A stretch of DNA of 64,000 bases from JBGAJN01 sp044224905 (GCA_044224905.1 JBGAJN010000003.1:62001-126000); one strand, 5' to 3'. Shown: positions 17,441 through 26,742, counted from the first letter of the stretch. The notes: generated by a model not told the origin, from the sequence alone. A program made the numbers and translations.

Positions 17441-18874
17441 GTGCCAACCGGTTGATTGCTCGTAGGCGTGCGCGATCTTGAGGATAGTTTCCTCGCCGAA
17501 CGGTTTGCCGAGCAGCTGCAGTCCAATGGGAAGTTTCGGCGACTTGGTGAACCCGCACGGGAGGCTGATGCCGGGAATGCCGGCGAGGTTGCACGAAATC
17601 GTGAACACGTCCGAGAGATACATCTGCAGCGGATCGTCGGACTTTTCTCCAACCTTGAACGCGGCCGTGGGCGTGGTCGGCGTAACGATGGCGTCAACTT
17701 TCTCGTAGGCGTTCAGGAAATCCTGGCGGATGAGCGTGCGGACTTTTTGCGCGCGCAAATAGTACGCGTCGTAGTAGCCACTGCTAAGGACGTAGGTGCC
17801 GAGGATGATGCGGCGTTTCACTTCCGGACCGAAACCGGCGCCGCGCGTGTTGCTGTAGAGCGAAATCGGATCAGCACCATCGACCCGCGCTCCGTAGCGA
17901 ATGCCGTCGAAACGCGCGAGGTTCGCCGACGCCTCGGCCGGCGCGATGATGTAATAAGTGGCCGCGGCGTATTCCGTGTGCGGCAGCGAAATCTCCACGA
18001 TCTCCGCGCCGAGTTCCGTGAGCTTCTTTACGGAAGCATCGACGGCAGCTTTCACCTCGGGATCCATGCCGCCGATCATGTATTCCTTCGGCAAGCCGAG
18101 CTTGAGCCCTTTGATATTGCCGGTCAGCGCGGCGGTGTAATCGGGGACTGCCTGCGGAACGCTCGTGGCATCGCGCGGATCGCGACCGCTGATCGCGTTG
18201 AGTAACAAGGCGGCGTCGCGCACGTCTTTGGTGAAAGGTCCGATCTGGTCGAGCGAACTGGCGAAGGCGACCAATCCGTAGCGCGAGACGCGGCCGTAGG
18301 TCGGCTTCAACCCGACGCAGCCGCACAGTGCTGCTGGCTGGCGAATCGATCCGCCGGTGTCCGAACCGAGCGTGGCGATGCATTCGTCCGCTGCAACCGC
18401 TGCGGCCGAGCCACCCGACGAACCGCCCGGAATGCGACTCGTGTCCCACGGGTTGCGCGTGGTGAAGAACGCGGAGTTCTCGGTGGAGCTGCCCATCGCG
18501 AACTCGTCCATGTTCAGGCGGCCGAAGATCACGGCGCCCGCGGCCTTGAGTTTCTCAATCACCGTGGCGTCGTAGGGCGAGCGGAAGTTGCCGAGAATTT
18601 TTGAAGCGCAATTCAACGGTTGGTCCTTAACGCAGAACACATCCTTGACGGCGATCGGCACGCCGAGCAGCGGATTCTTTTCACCCGCGGCGAGGCGCTT
18701 GTCTGCGGCGTCGGCTTGTGTGAGCGCGTCCTTCGCATCGTGGCTGAGAAAGGCTTTGATGTTGCCGTCCACGCGGGCGATTTGATCGAGGCAAGCTTGG
18801 GTGGCGTCGCGAGACGTTGCTTCCCGGCGGGCGAGTTTGCCGGCGAGTTCGGAAATGGTCAGTTGGTTCAGCAT
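17417..18874 (-). CDS. gatA: Asp/Glu-tRNA amidotransferase subunit A
   Basis: The 485-residue amidase subunit of GatCAB releases ammonia from glutamine to convert Glu-tRNA(Gln) or Asp-tRNA(Asn). The Ser-cisSer-Lys triad is in place: Lys77 in VPIAVKDVF, Ser152 in PGGSSGGSAA and nucleophile Ser176 in GSDTGGSIRQP. Length is normal. gatC precedes it by 44 bases on the same strand; gatB is not in the window, so the operon is split or continues elsewhere. Confidence 0.96.
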   Translation of the reverse strand: MLNQLTISELAGKLARREATSRDATQACLDQIARVDGNIKAFLSHDAKDALTQADAADKRLAAGEKNPLLGVPIAVKDVFCVKDQPLNCASKILGNFRSPYDATVIEKLKAAGAVIFGRLNMDEFAMGSSTENSAFFTTRNPWDTSRIPGGSSGGSAAAVAADECIATLGSDTGGSIRQPAALCGCVGLKPTYGRVSRYGLVAFASSLDQIGPFTKDVRDAALLLNAISGRDPRDATSVPQAVPDYTAALTGNIKGLKLGLPKEYMIGGMDPEVKAAVDASVKKLTELGAEIVEISLPHTEYAAATYYIIAPAEASANLARFDGIRYGARVDGADPISLYSNTRGAGFGPEVKRRIILGTYVLSSGYYDAYYLRAQKVRTLIRQDFLNAYEKVDAIVTPTTPTAAFKVGEKSDDPLQMYLSDVFTISCNLAGIPGISLPCGFTKSPKLPIGLQLLGKPFGEETILKIAHAYEQSTGWHKEKPALS

Positions 18875-18918
18875 CCGGAAATTAAATCAGGGGTCAAAAA
18901 GTGAATCTGCCACGCGCG

Positions 18919-19206
18919 TCACTCGACGATCTTGGGCACGACAAACAATCCGTTGGCCTTGGCCGGCGCGTTGCGGAGTGCCTCTTCGTTGGTCAGGCCA
19001 GGGCGGGTTTCATCGGGCCGGAAAACGTTTACGAGCGGAAAAGCGTGAGCGGTGGGTTCCACTTTGGATACGTCCACTTCCTTGAGTTTAGCGATGTAGC
19101 CGAGAATGTGGTTGAGTTGTTCGCCGAGTTTCTGTTCCTCGGCAGGGGACAAATTCAACCGCGCCAAATGCGCCACATATTTAACATCGAAGTCGCTCGC
19201 TGACAT
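18919..19206 (-). CDS. gatC: Asp/Glu-tRNA amidotransferase subunit C
   Basis: The 95-residue GatC stabilises GatA and wraps around the GatA-GatB interface. Typical features are VKYVAHLARLNLS at the N-terminus, the helix LGEQLNHILGYI, the V-x-P-T motif (SKVEPTAHAFPL), LRNAPAKANGLFVVPKIVE at the end, and the FRPDE turn. It is the first gene of a gatC-gatA pair. Confidence 0.95.
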   Translation of the reverse strand: MSASDFDVKYVAHLARLNLSPAEEQKLGEQLNHILGYIAKLKEVDVSKVEPTAHAFPLVNVFRPDETRPGLTNEEALRNAPAKANGLFVVPKIVE

Positions 19207-19316
19207 GCGCGGAGACTAAGGTTCGGGCGGCAAAGTTCAACACTGAAAGGAATCGGCGGGAGGAATGCGGGAGCTGAAAACCAACCGGGTCAGGTCACGG
19301 CAAGCGGGGCGGACGA

Positions 19317-19619
19317 TCATTCCTCGTCGAACTTCCGTTTGAGGAGGGATTCAATTTCGGTAATGGCGTTGGCGGCGTCGGCGCCTTTGGCCTCGACCTT
19401 GAGCTTACTGCCCGGGCCGGCGGCGAGCATCATCAGACCCATGATGCTTTTGCCATTGATCTTCTCGCCGTCTTTTTCCACGAAGATTTCGCAGTCGAAA
19501 CGGTTGGCAATTTTCACGAACATGGCTGCGGGGCGGGCATGAATGCCCTTGGAATTGATCACTTCCAATTCTTTGGCGATCATTTCAGCTTTGTCCGTGG
19601 ATCTTTTGGCGGCGCTCAT
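19317..19619 (-). CDS. ptsH: HPr phosphocarrier family protein
   Basis: The 100-residue protein has the HPr active-site His27 in GIHARPAAMF and the regulatory Ser58 in GKSIMGLMML, which HPr kinase phosphorylates. It lies about 50 bases downstream of hprK on the same strand, with an N-terminal extension of about 12 residues compared with standard HPr. No EI or EII genes are present, so this may work in regulation rather than sugar transport, as in other Gram-negative bacteria with incomplete PTS. Confidence 0.93.
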   Translation of the reverse strand: MSAAKRSTDKAEMIAKELEVINSKGIHARPAAMFVKIANRFDCEIFVEKDGEKINGKSIMGLMMLAAGPGSKLKVEAKGADAANAITEIESLLKRKFDEE

Positions 19620-19671
19620 TAAAGCCTCTGTTTATATCACTGGCGTCAAGTCCGAGTCTGGAATTTTAATT

Positions 19672-20619
19672 TTACAACGATTTGCCCGCGGCCATCTTGG
19701 CTATTAATCGGTCGTTTAGCTCTTTGGCTGGATTGCAACCGGTGGATTTTAATTTGGTCTGCAGCGCGGCGACTTCGACCAAGCGGGCAAGGTCGCGACC
19801 GGGTTTGACTGGAATTGTGATGTGCGGAATCTCTACCCCAAGAATTTTGGTCTGCTGTTCCTCGATGCCAAGACGGTCGACGTCCTTTACGTCGTCCCAA
19901 GCCTTGAGGCTGACCACAAGGTCCACGCGCTTCTCGCGGCGGATGGCACTGATGCCAAACATGGCTGCTACATTGATAATGCCGATGCCGCGCACCTCCA
20001 TGTGATCGCGGGTCAGTTCGGAGCTCGTCCCCATCACGTCCTTGCCATCCATTAGCCACGTTTTGGTAATGTCGTCGGCGACGAGGCTGTAGCCGCGTTC
20101 GAGCAGGGCGAGCACGCATTCGCTTTTGCCGATGCCGCTCTCACCTTTGACGATCACACCCACGCCGAGGATGTCCACCATGCTGCCCATTTCGGTGCCA
20201 CGCGGGGCGAACATCAATTCCAACGCCAGCGTGGCGAGGTTGATGAACTTCATCGTGATGGACGGGGTTTGGAAAATCGGCACGCCGGCCTTTTCGGCCG
20301 AACGTAGAAACGCCTTGTCCGGTCGCAAGCCGCGGCTGAATACGACGCACGGGATCCGGTGGGAGAATAGTTCGTCGTAACGCCGTTGCCGTTCATCCGG
20401 TGGCAACAGTTTCAAATAACTGAACTCTGCGTTGCCGATCGCCTGAATGCGGCGGCCGGCGAAGTATTTGGTGAAGCCAGCGAGCGCGAGGCCGGGCCGA
20501 TTGACCGTGGGCTCGCGAATGATGCGCTTGAGTCCGGTGGCGCCGGCAATGAGCTTGAGCTCAAGTTCGCTCGCGTGGGTGGTGTAGAACTTTTCGACCG
20601 TTACGGTGTCACGTTGCAT
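19672..20619 (-). CDS. hprK: HPr kinase/phosphorylase
   Basis: A bifunctional enzyme that phosphorylates HPr on Ser and removes the phosphate. Walker A is GESGIGKSE (about residues 159-167), followed by ADDITKTW, the HPrK signature MEVRGIGIINVAAMFG, and a C-terminal IPVKPGRDLARLVEVAAL. The length of 315 is standard. The order lptB-hprK-ptsH ties carbon or phosphate regulation to the envelope operon just upstream; about 70 bases separate it from lptB. Confidence 0.95.
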   Translation of the reverse strand: MQRDTVTVEKFYTTHASELELKLIAGATGLKRIIREPTVNRPGLALAGFTKYFAGRRIQAIGNAEFSYLKLLPPDERQRRYDELFSHRIPCVVFSRGLRPDKAFLRSAEKAGVPIFQTPSITMKFINLATLALELMFAPRGTEMGSMVDILGVGVIVKGESGIGKSECVLALLERGYSLVADDITKTWLMDGKDVMGTSSELTRDHMEVRGIGIINVAAMFGISAIRREKRVDLVVSLKAWDDVKDVDRLGIEEQQTKILGVEIPHITIPVKPGRDLARLVEVAALQTKLKSTGCNPAKELNDRLIAKMAAGKSL

Positions 20620-20688
20620 AGGACAGTATTTCGTGATGCGCGAATTGACGGCGGGTTACTGCGCGAATTGCGCAGTGCACTGCGTGGC

Positions 20689-21474
20689 TCACATGTTGAA
20701 TTCCGGCCCGAGATAAATTTCCCGCGCTTTGGGATCGTTCACCATCTGTTCGGCATCGCCTTCATAAACAACTTCGCCACGGTGGATGAGATACGCTCGA
20801 TCGACCAGCTTCAACGTCTCGCGCACATTGTGGTCGGTGATGAGAATACCCAGCCCGCGGTCGCGCAGACGACGGACAATCTTTTGCACTTCGTAAACGG
20901 CAATGGGGTCGATGCCGGCGAAGGGTTCGTCGAGCAGAAGCATTTTGGGACTCGTCACCAGCGCACGGGTGATTTCGAGGCGTCGTTTCTCGCCGCCGCT
21001 GAGCTGATACGCCTTGCTCTTCGCGAGCCGGCTGAGATCCAGTTCGTCGAGCAGGTATTTTAAGCGGATGGCGCGTTCGCTGCGGCTGGCCTCGCACGTT
21101 TCGAGAATCGCGAGAATGTTTTCCTCCACGCTGAGCTTGCGGAAAACCGACGGCTCCTGCGTGAGGTAACCGATTCCCAGCCGCGCGCGCTCATGCATCG
21201 CGAGTTTGGTGATCTTGCGATCCGAGAATGTCACATCGCCTTCGTCGGGCTTCACGAGGCCGACGATCATGTTGAACGTCGTGGTCTTGCCGGCACCGTT
21301 GGGACCGAGCAAGCCGACCACTTCGCCCGCCCGGACGTAAACGGAGACGCCGTTCACCACGCGACGTTGGCGGTATTGTTTGACGAGCTTCGTCGTGGAA
21401 AGGAGGGGACCGGCAACGGCGGTCGCTGCCGATTCGCCGGAAGGATCGGTTTGCTGTTCTTGCGGCTCGCTCAT
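20689..21474 (-). CDS. lptB: LPS export ABC transporter ATPase LptB
   Basis: The 261-residue ATPase powers extraction of LPS from the inner membrane with LptF and LptG, which are not in the window. Walker A is GPNGAGKTT, the signature LSGGEKRR, and Walker B LLLDEPFAGIDP; the LptB-typical TQEPSVFRKL Q-loop is present. An N-terminal extension of about 25 residues is rich in Gln, Ser and Thr. It starts 4 bases after lptA ends. Confidence 0.94.
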   Translation of the reverse strand: MSEPQEQQTDPSGESAATAVAGPLLSTTKLVKQYRQRRVVNGVSVYVRAGEVVGLLGPNGAGKTTTFNMIVGLVKPDEGDVTFSDRKITKLAMHERARLGIGYLTQEPSVFRKLSVEENILAILETCEASRSERAIRLKYLLDELDLSRLAKSKAYQLSGGEKRRLEITRALVTSPKMLLLDEPFAGIDPIAVYEVQKIVRRLRDRGLGILITDHNVRETLKLVDRAYLIHRGEVVYEGDAEQMVNDPKAREIYLGPEFNM

Positions 21475-21478
21475 GAAA

Positions 21479-21991
21479 TCATTGTTTCGCGGGCGCTGCC
21501 GGGCTGGCCTTGGGCAAGGCTCCGGGACGCAGAAGCATCTTCACTTTACCGCGCGCCTGCAGTTTGCTTTCACCTCGGTTCAACAACACGAGGTCGGCGG
21601 TCAATGTGCCTTGTTCTGTTTCGATCTTTGGTTCCCCCGTCAATTCCACCGTGTCCGACTTCGACTGGTAAACAGCTTTGCCGCCAGTGGCGTGGCTTTT
21701 CTGGCCCTTTGGATCCACCAGATCAATCACCACGTTTTTTTCGGCGACGATGTTGTCGATCTTCCCGCCGCCCGCGGGCAACACGACTCTCATCACTTCG
21801 CAGCGAAGTTGCATCTGCGGATCGGAGACAAACACGTGGCCGGTGTAGAGCGCCACGCCGGATTTCTGATCGTAATCAAACGAGTCCGAGGTGATGTCGA
21901 TTTCGGTGACGGTTCTGCCGGCGGCGGGCTTGTCGGCTGCCGGGCAGTTGGCGGCGATACAGAACAGGAGGAGCAGGGGAGCGTATTTCAT
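21479..21991 (-). CDS. lptA: LPS transport periplasmic protein LptA/OstA-like
   Basis: The 170-residue exported protein (signal MKYAPLLLLFCIAANCPA) has the OstA beta-jellyroll, with IDITSDSFDYDQKSGVALYTGHV and VSDPQMQLRCEVM and then repeating beta strands ending in LQARGKVKMLL. It forms part of the periplasmic bridge that carries LPS to the outer membrane. Its start overlaps the lptC stop by 4 bases. Confidence 0.85.
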   Translation of the reverse strand: MKYAPLLLLFCIAANCPAADKPAAGRTVTEIDITSDSFDYDQKSGVALYTGHVFVSDPQMQLRCEVMRVVLPAGGGKIDNIVAEKNVVIDLVDPKGQKSHATGGKAVYQSKSDTVELTGEPKIETEQGTLTADLVLLNRGESKLQARGKVKMLLRPGALPKASPAAPAKQ

Positions 21992-22455
21992 TTGGATTCG
22001 CGGTTCAGGAGCTCGCGACGGATGATCGTATGCACACGGTTGGAAATGACGAGGCGCGAATTCTTCTGGTCATAGAAAAATCCCTCACCACTGATGGTGA
22101 ACCGTTTGTCCGAAGTCGTCGCATGGAATGGTCCCGATGACGAGGCCACGCGGGCGTTCATGTCGAGCGTGCACTCCGGGGCGTTGGCGACCATGTCGGT
22201 CTGGCCGTTGTCGCGGTAGGTTTCGAGGTGGAGTTCGGTCAGTGTAAATGTTCCGGCGGAGGCGCCGCTCTTGGCGGTCTTGCCTTCAATCAAGGTCTTC
22301 TTCCGGTTCTGCGCGTCATGAAGCATCGTGCGGAATCCGCCCGTCACGGTGCCGCTCACCGGAGATTGTCCGTGGGTGACGGCGAGGCAAAAGACCAATG
22401 CCCCGCCGGCGATCAGGAGAGCGAGGTGCGATTTGTTCGAGGCGGAGATGGTCAT
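21988..22455 (-). CDS. lptC: LptC-like LPS transport protein
   Basis: From ATG at 22455, which overlaps the kdsC stop as ATGA, the product is 155 residues. One membrane anchor (LALLIAGGALVFCLAVTHG) is followed by an OstA-like beta domain (LTELHLETYRDNGQTDMVANAPECTLDMN; FTISGEGFFYDQKNSRLVISN). Sequence match to E. coli LptC is weak, but position between kdsC and lptA and the anchored fold make LptC the natural call. The upstream start at 22494 would intrude into kdsC. Confidence 0.75.
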   Translation of the reverse strand: MTISASNKSHLALLIAGGALVFCLAVTHGQSPVSGTVTGGFRTMLHDAQNRKKTLIEGKTAKSGASAGTFTLTELHLETYRDNGQTDMVANAPECTLDMNARVASSSGPFHATTSDKRFTISGEGFFYDQKNSRLVISNRVHTIIRRELLNRESK

Positions 22456-23003
22456 GCGTGTCCGGCTGTGTATTCGGCTACTAGCTTGTCCCATTTTCCC
22501 TGCGCTGACAAAATCAATTGCACGGCTTCGCGAACGGCACCGTGTCCGCCCTCGCGTTTGGTGACGTAATGCGCCAGTGCTTTGGCTTCCTCGATCGCAT
22601 TCGCGGGGACAATGGCGGTTCCCGCCCGCTGCAAGGCACCGAGATCGACGATGTCATCGCCGATGTAGCAGGTGTCATCCCATGTGCAGCCTGCTTCAGC
22701 GAGAATGGCGTCGATCGCTTCGACTTTGTTGCCTTTGCCTTGATGGAGGTAGTCCACCTTCAATTCCGTGGCGCGTTGCGTGGTGGCGGAGGAGGGGCGA
22801 TTCGAGACCCAGCCGGTTTTGATGCCAACTTTGGCGAGCAGGCGGAGCCCGAGCCCATCTTGAATATGGAATCGTTTGAACTCCATGTCGTTTCCAATGA
22901 ATACCGACGTATCCGTGAGCACGCCGTCCACATCGCAGAGGAACAGCTTCACGCGTTGCAGGCGGTTGACGAGTTTTCTGGGCAGTGAATGCGGCATGGT
23001 CAC
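22452..23003 (-). CDS. kdsC: 3-deoxy-D-manno-octulosonate 8-phosphate phosphatase
   Basis: A HAD phosphatase that dephosphorylates Kdo-8-P. The nucleophile motif is D24-V-D26-GVLTD, followed by VSNRPS (motif II), a Lys in QGKGNKVEAI and YIGDDIVDL (motif IV). Its length of 183 is typical of the short, tetrameric KdsC form. It overlaps kdsA and lptC by 4 bases each, so translation is coupled. Confidence 0.94.
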   Translation of the reverse strand: MTMPHSLPRKLVNRLQRVKLFLCDVDGVLTDTSVFIGNDMEFKRFHIQDGLGLRLLAKVGIKTGWVSNRPSSATTQRATELKVDYLHQGKGNKVEAIDAILAEAGCTWDDTCYIGDDIVDLGALQRAGTAIVPANAIEEAKALAHYVTKREGGHGAVREAVQLILSAQGKWDKLVAEYTAGHA

Positions 23004-23818
23004 TTCGCCGCCTCGAAGATTCTCAGCAACGACGCCAGCACCTTGGGCATTTCCGCGAGCGGTATCATGTTCGGTCCGTCGCTCATCGCCTTGTCGGGGT
23101 TGGGGTGAGTTTCGATGAACAGCCCGTCCGCGCCGACGGCAAGTGCTGCCCGCGCAAGGATGGGAGCGAACTCACGTTGGCCGCTTGACTTGTCGCCCCC
23201 GCCGCCGGGTTGCTGCACGGAATGAGTGGCGTCGAAGATCACGGGAAAGCCGAAGCGTTTCATGATCGGAATCGAGCGCATGTCGGCGACGAGGTTGTTA
23301 TAGCCGAAGGTGGTGCCGCGTTCCGTGACGAGGATTTGTGTTCCGCCGGACGCTGCCGCTTTGCCGATCACCTGGCCCATTTCCTGGGGCGAGAGAAACT
23401 GACCCTTCTTGAGATTCACGATTTTGCCCGTGCGCACCGCGGCGACGATCAGGTCCGTTTGTCGACAGAGGAAAGCGGGAATTTGCAAAATGTCCACCGC
23501 CTGCGCTGCGGCGACGACCTGCGGTTCGGTGTGCACGTCGGTCAACACCGGCACGCCGAGTTTGGCGCGCACGCGGGCGAGGATGGCGAGGCCTTCGTCG
23601 AGTCCGGGACCGCGGAAAGACTTGGCCGAGGTGCGGTTGGCTTTGTCGTAGCTGGCCTTGAAGACGTAGTTGATCCCGAGGCGGTCGCAGGTCTTGCGGA
23701 GTGATGCGCCGATCTTCAGGCACAACTCTTCGCTCTCAATGACGCACGGTCCCGCGATGAGACTGAGTCGGCGTGGATTGGAAAAGGCTTTCCAAGCGGA
23801 ATTCGGATTCAACGACAC
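23000..23818 (-). CDS. kdsA: 3-deoxy-8-phosphooctulonate synthase
   Basis: This 272-residue enzyme condenses phosphoenolpyruvate and arabinose 5-phosphate to Kdo-8-P. Family markers are LIAGPCVIESEE, FKASYDKANRTS, RGPGLDEGL, VLTDVHTEPQ, IPAFLCRQTDL, KKGQFLSPQ, VTERGTTFGYNNLV and DATHSVQQPGG. A Cys near the N-terminus (GPCVIE) is present, and the Asn/Cys that separates metal-independent from metal-dependent forms could be read from this alignment. It is the first gene of the kds-lpt-hprK-ptsH run. Confidence 0.95.
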   Translation of the reverse strand: MSLNPNSAWKAFSNPRRLSLIAGPCVIESEELCLKIGASLRKTCDRLGINYVFKASYDKANRTSAKSFRGPGLDEGLAILARVRAKLGVPVLTDVHTEPQVVAAAQAVDILQIPAFLCRQTDLIVAAVRTGKIVNLKKGQFLSPQEMGQVIGKAAASGGTQILVTERGTTFGYNNLVADMRSIPIMKRFGFPVIFDATHSVQQPGGGGDKSSGQREFAPILARAALAVGADGLFIETHPNPDKAMSDGPNMIPLAEMPKVLASLLRIFEAAK

Positions 23819-24017
23819 GCGCAGCTTTTAACAGCGGAAACCGGCGATGAAAAGGGCGTAATGTTGAAGAGGCGTTGCGGGAAGTCCAGCGGTGGGCTGG
23901 TCTTTAATTGACGGCATTACAACAATTCCAACGTTCTGGACAAGTTTGGAGTAGCTTGCTACGTGGGGATGTAGTCCTGTGAAGCATGTCTCAGGGCAGA
24001 GTCGTCATTCGATTTGT

Positions 24018-24935
24018 ATGCGCTTGAAGAAAAACTTTTGTCGCTTCGCCCTGTTGCTGGGGGCGACTCTTCCGCTGGTGGTGGGTGCCACGGAGAATCT
24101 CCCGCGCCTTCCCTTTGGGCAATGGACGGAGTTGCCGCCCGAGAAGCAATTCGTAATCACGCCTGGCTATACTTACAATTATTGGAAGCACTACTGGAAG
24201 AATCACGAAGCCGTGGATATTCAACGGCGCCCGCAGGACGGTTTTGATCACAACACCGGCTACGTGCGCACGGATTACAGCGTGACCGAAGCGCTCGCGT
24301 TGGATTTGACCATCGGTGGAACTTCGGGCGCGACGCGGTTTTTTCACCCGACGCGTGAACCGCAGACCAGTATGGGTTTGATGGATACCCAACTCGGCGT
24401 GCGCTACCGTTTGGCCAATGAAGGCAAGGAATGGTGGCGGGCAAATTTCGTGGCGCGCGCGGGTGGCATCATCAAAGGGAGCTACGAAGCTGATTTTCCG
24501 TTCGCTCCTGGCGACGGTTCAAGCGGCGGCGAATTGATGGTTGGCTTCACCAAACAGATTTGTTCCGGTGGCTTCGGTCTTTACGGTGATCTCGGCTGGC
24601 GCATTCGTGATCACAACGTTCCTCAAACCTTTTTCGCAACGGCAGGCGCCTCGCAAACTCTAACCTTCGATGGCTGGGCGCGCACCATTCGGATGCACTT
24701 CGGCTACGCCCACCTGCAGGATCTTTCGGGCGGCGATGTGACCGGAACGTTGGTGAACGTGACTTACGATCACACGGTGAAAGAAGTGGCGCGCTCCGTC
24801 GAAGGCGGCATCGGCCTGACGAGTCGCAACGGCTGGCACTATCAATACTACATGGAACTTTCCCTCGATGGTCGCAACACGCCCATCAAAACGCTTTACG
24901 GCCTCTACCTCAGCATCCCGGTCGGTGGGAAATGA
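24018..24935 (+). CDS. probable outer-membrane beta-barrel protein
   Basis: From ATG 24018 the product is about 305 residues with a signal peptide (FCRFALLLGATLPLVVGA). The rest is a chain of amphipathic strands rich in Gly, Tyr and Trp (FVITPGYTYNYWKHYW; LDLTIGGTSGATRFF; LGVRYRLANEG; FGLYGDLGWRIRD) ending LYGLYLSIPVGGK. The pattern fits a small outer-membrane channel or transporter-like barrel of the kind often found in this phylum. No specific family is recognised. It is alone on the plus strand between kdsA and the BLUF gene. Confidence 0.65.
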   Translation: MRLKKNFCRFALLLGATLPLVVGATENLPRLPFGQWTELPPEKQFVITPGYTYNYWKHYWKNHEAVDIQRRPQDGFDHNTGYVRTDYSVTEALALDLTIGGTSGATRFFHPTREPQTSMGLMDTQLGVRYRLANEGKEWWRANFVARAGGIIKGSYEADFPFAPGDGSSGGELMVGFTKQICSGGFGLYGDLGWRIRDHNVPQTFFATAGASQTLTFDGWARTIRMHFGYAHLQDLSGGDVTGTLVNVTYDHTVKEVARSVEGGIGLTSRNGWHYQYYMELSLDGRNTPIKTLYGLYLSIPVGGK

Positions 24936-24944
24936 CCATCTGCC

Positions 24945-25364
24945 TTAGCGCAGCCGTTCCTTGAAACCCGCGAGTAGGCGGCGCGCTTTGCTGCGGGCGA
25001 TGGCGGTGTCCGCGCTCGTCCATGAGGAATTCAGGAAATCGCTGTAGCCAGGAATCGTCGCGCAGTCTTCCTTGTCCAGATCGGGAAAAGCCATCGACCA
25101 GTTGGGGAATTCCCGCTCAGCGATGGGTTCTTCAAACAGGGTGATGACTCCGGTGTGACGGGGATCCTGGCAGATCGTCTGATACAACGTGCGCACCGCC
25201 GCCTCTTCGCCTTCGAGCACCTGCATGAAATTGCCGCCGCGATAGAGCAGCAGTCCGGTGATGCCCTGCCGTTGATTCCTCGCCATGGTGCGTTCGAGCA
25301 ACTTCAGCAGCTGGGGGCGGGTAAATTCCCTCACCGCTGAACTGACGTAGGCGATGTGAAACAT
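24945..25364 (-). CDS. BLUF-domain blue-light photoreceptor
   Basis: From ATG 25364 the protein has 139 residues and consists of one BLUF domain plus a short tail. The FAD-binding core is present: Tyr6 (FHIAYVSSA), Asn30 (ARNQRQGITGLLLY) and Gln48 (NFMQVLEGEE), with a Trp in PNWSMAF. BLUF domains rearrange the Tyr-Gln-flavin hydrogen bonds in blue light and pass the signal to a partner. As no output domain is attached, a separate partner protein must exist. The TTG at 25379 is a possible but less likely start. Confidence 0.92.
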   Translation of the reverse strand: MFHIAYVSSAVREFTRPQLLKLLERTMARNQRQGITGLLLYRGGNFMQVLEGEEAAVRTLYQTICQDPRHTGVITLFEEPIAEREFPNWSMAFPDLDKEDCATIPGYSDFLNSSWTSADTAIARSKARRLLAGFKERLR

Positions 25365-25401
25365 GGCTGGCGCTTTCAAGCGTTTCGCGAGCGGGCGCGG
25401 C

Positions 25402-26655
25402 TTACTTGGCCTTCACGTCGTAGCAGAGCAACACATCCTGATCGCGGAGATACAGGCGGCCATTGGCGATGACGGGATGCGGCCAGCTGTTCTTGCTGCT
25501 GCGGTCAGGTTGCTGGAAACGTCCTTTTTCCTTGTAGCCGGTCGGCGTGGGTTCGACGAGGGCGACGCTGCTGGCGCCGCCACCTTTGCTGCCTTCGCCG
25601 CGCACGTAGAGCATGCCGTCGGCGCAGCTCACGGCGCCTTTGCCGACGCTTTCATTTTCCCAAACGACTTTGCCGGTCTTGAAGTCGAGGCAGGTCAGAT
25701 TGCGTGGGTCGTTCACACCGTAGAGATGCTGGCCCACGCGCACGACGCCGCCGTGGTGATTCTTCATGTTCGTGTTGGCGTAGACTTCCTCGACTTTGAA
25801 CGTGCTGCCAGCGGGCGTGATCTTGAACAGATTGCAACCAATGCCGTAGCCAGACGTGACGAAGATGTGGTTGTCGAAAAAGATCGGCGTGGGAATGACG
25901 GCGGTCTTTCCGTGACGGTCGGCGCGCCAGAGCAACTTGCCTGTGGCGGCATCGACACCGAACAAACTCTCGCCGGTGAACTGGATGTATTGCCGCTTGC
26001 CGCCGATCTCGGCGATGGTGACGGAGGAATACGCAGCCTTGTCGGTGATCTCGGTGGATTGCCAGATCTTCGCGCCGTTTTTTTTGTTCAGCGCGAGCAA
26101 GGTTCCCTGTGCGCCGCCGGGTGTGCAGATCAATTTGTCACCATCGACCAGCGGCGATTCCGAGAAGCCCCAGCCGGACATCATTTGTCCGCCGAAGTCG
26201 CCTTTGAGATTTTTCTTCCAGCGCAATTTTCCTGTAGCGGTGTCCACGCACGCGACGTCGCCGCCCGTGCCGACGACGTAGAGCGCGTCACCATCGACAG
26301 TGGGCGTGGAGCGGGAGCCGTCGTTGTAACCGATCTTCTCGGAGGGCTTCACGCCGGTGTTGCAGGCCCAGAGTTCCTTGCCGGTATTGGCGTCGAGCGC
26401 CCAGACGGCTTCATGTTCGCCGCGATAGCTCATGCCATAGATGCGTCCCTTGGACACGCTGGGCGTGCTGTAGCCGCCGCCGAGATTGCCAGTTTTCCAC
26501 AAGAGTTTCGGTCCGCCCGCGGGCCAGCTTTTCAGCAAGCCGGTCTCGGTGGAAACGCCATCGCGATGCGTGCCCTGCCATTGCGGCCAGTCCTCGGCCA
26601 ACGCGGTGAACGTGATCAGGAGACTGCCGGCGAGAAGTGCGGATGGGAATTTCAT
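25402..26655 (-). CDS. exported PQQ-like beta-propeller protein
   Basis: A signal peptide (MKFPSALLAGSLLITFTALA) precedes WPQWQGTHRDGVS and eight or so PQQ-propeller blades (VWALDANTGKELW; ACVDTATGKLRW; FGVDAATGKLLWRA; TCLDFKTGKVVWE). This is the BamB-like/alcohol-dehydrogenase-like propeller group, expanded in planctomycetes and Verrucomicrobia. No dehydrogenase active-site residues (such as a Cys-Cys pair plus Asp) stand out, so a scaffold or binding role is as likely as an enzyme. It is a single gene. Confidence 0.85.
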   Translation of the reverse strand: MKFPSALLAGSLLITFTALAEDWPQWQGTHRDGVSTETGLLKSWPAGGPKLLWKTGNLGGGYSTPSVSKGRIYGMSYRGEHEAVWALDANTGKELWACNTGVKPSEKIGYNDGSRSTPTVDGDALYVVGTGGDVACVDTATGKLRWKKNLKGDFGGQMMSGWGFSESPLVDGDKLICTPGGAQGTLLALNKKNGAKIWQSTEITDKAAYSSVTIAEIGGKRQYIQFTGESLFGVDAATGKLLWRADRHGKTAVIPTPIFFDNHIFVTSGYGIGCNLFKITPAGSTFKVEEVYANTNMKNHHGGVVRVGQHLYGVNDPRNLTCLDFKTGKVVWENESVGKGAVSCADGMLYVRGEGSKGGGASSVALVEPTPTGYKEKGRFQQPDRSSKNSWPHPVIANGRLYLRDQDVLLCYDVKAK

Positions 26656-26742
26656 GTGGGGAGAATACCGGAGGCGTTCGGGAATTGAACTTAAAAATAG
26701 CCGGCGTTACCGTGCAGTTGAAATCGTAGAACGAATCAACTT

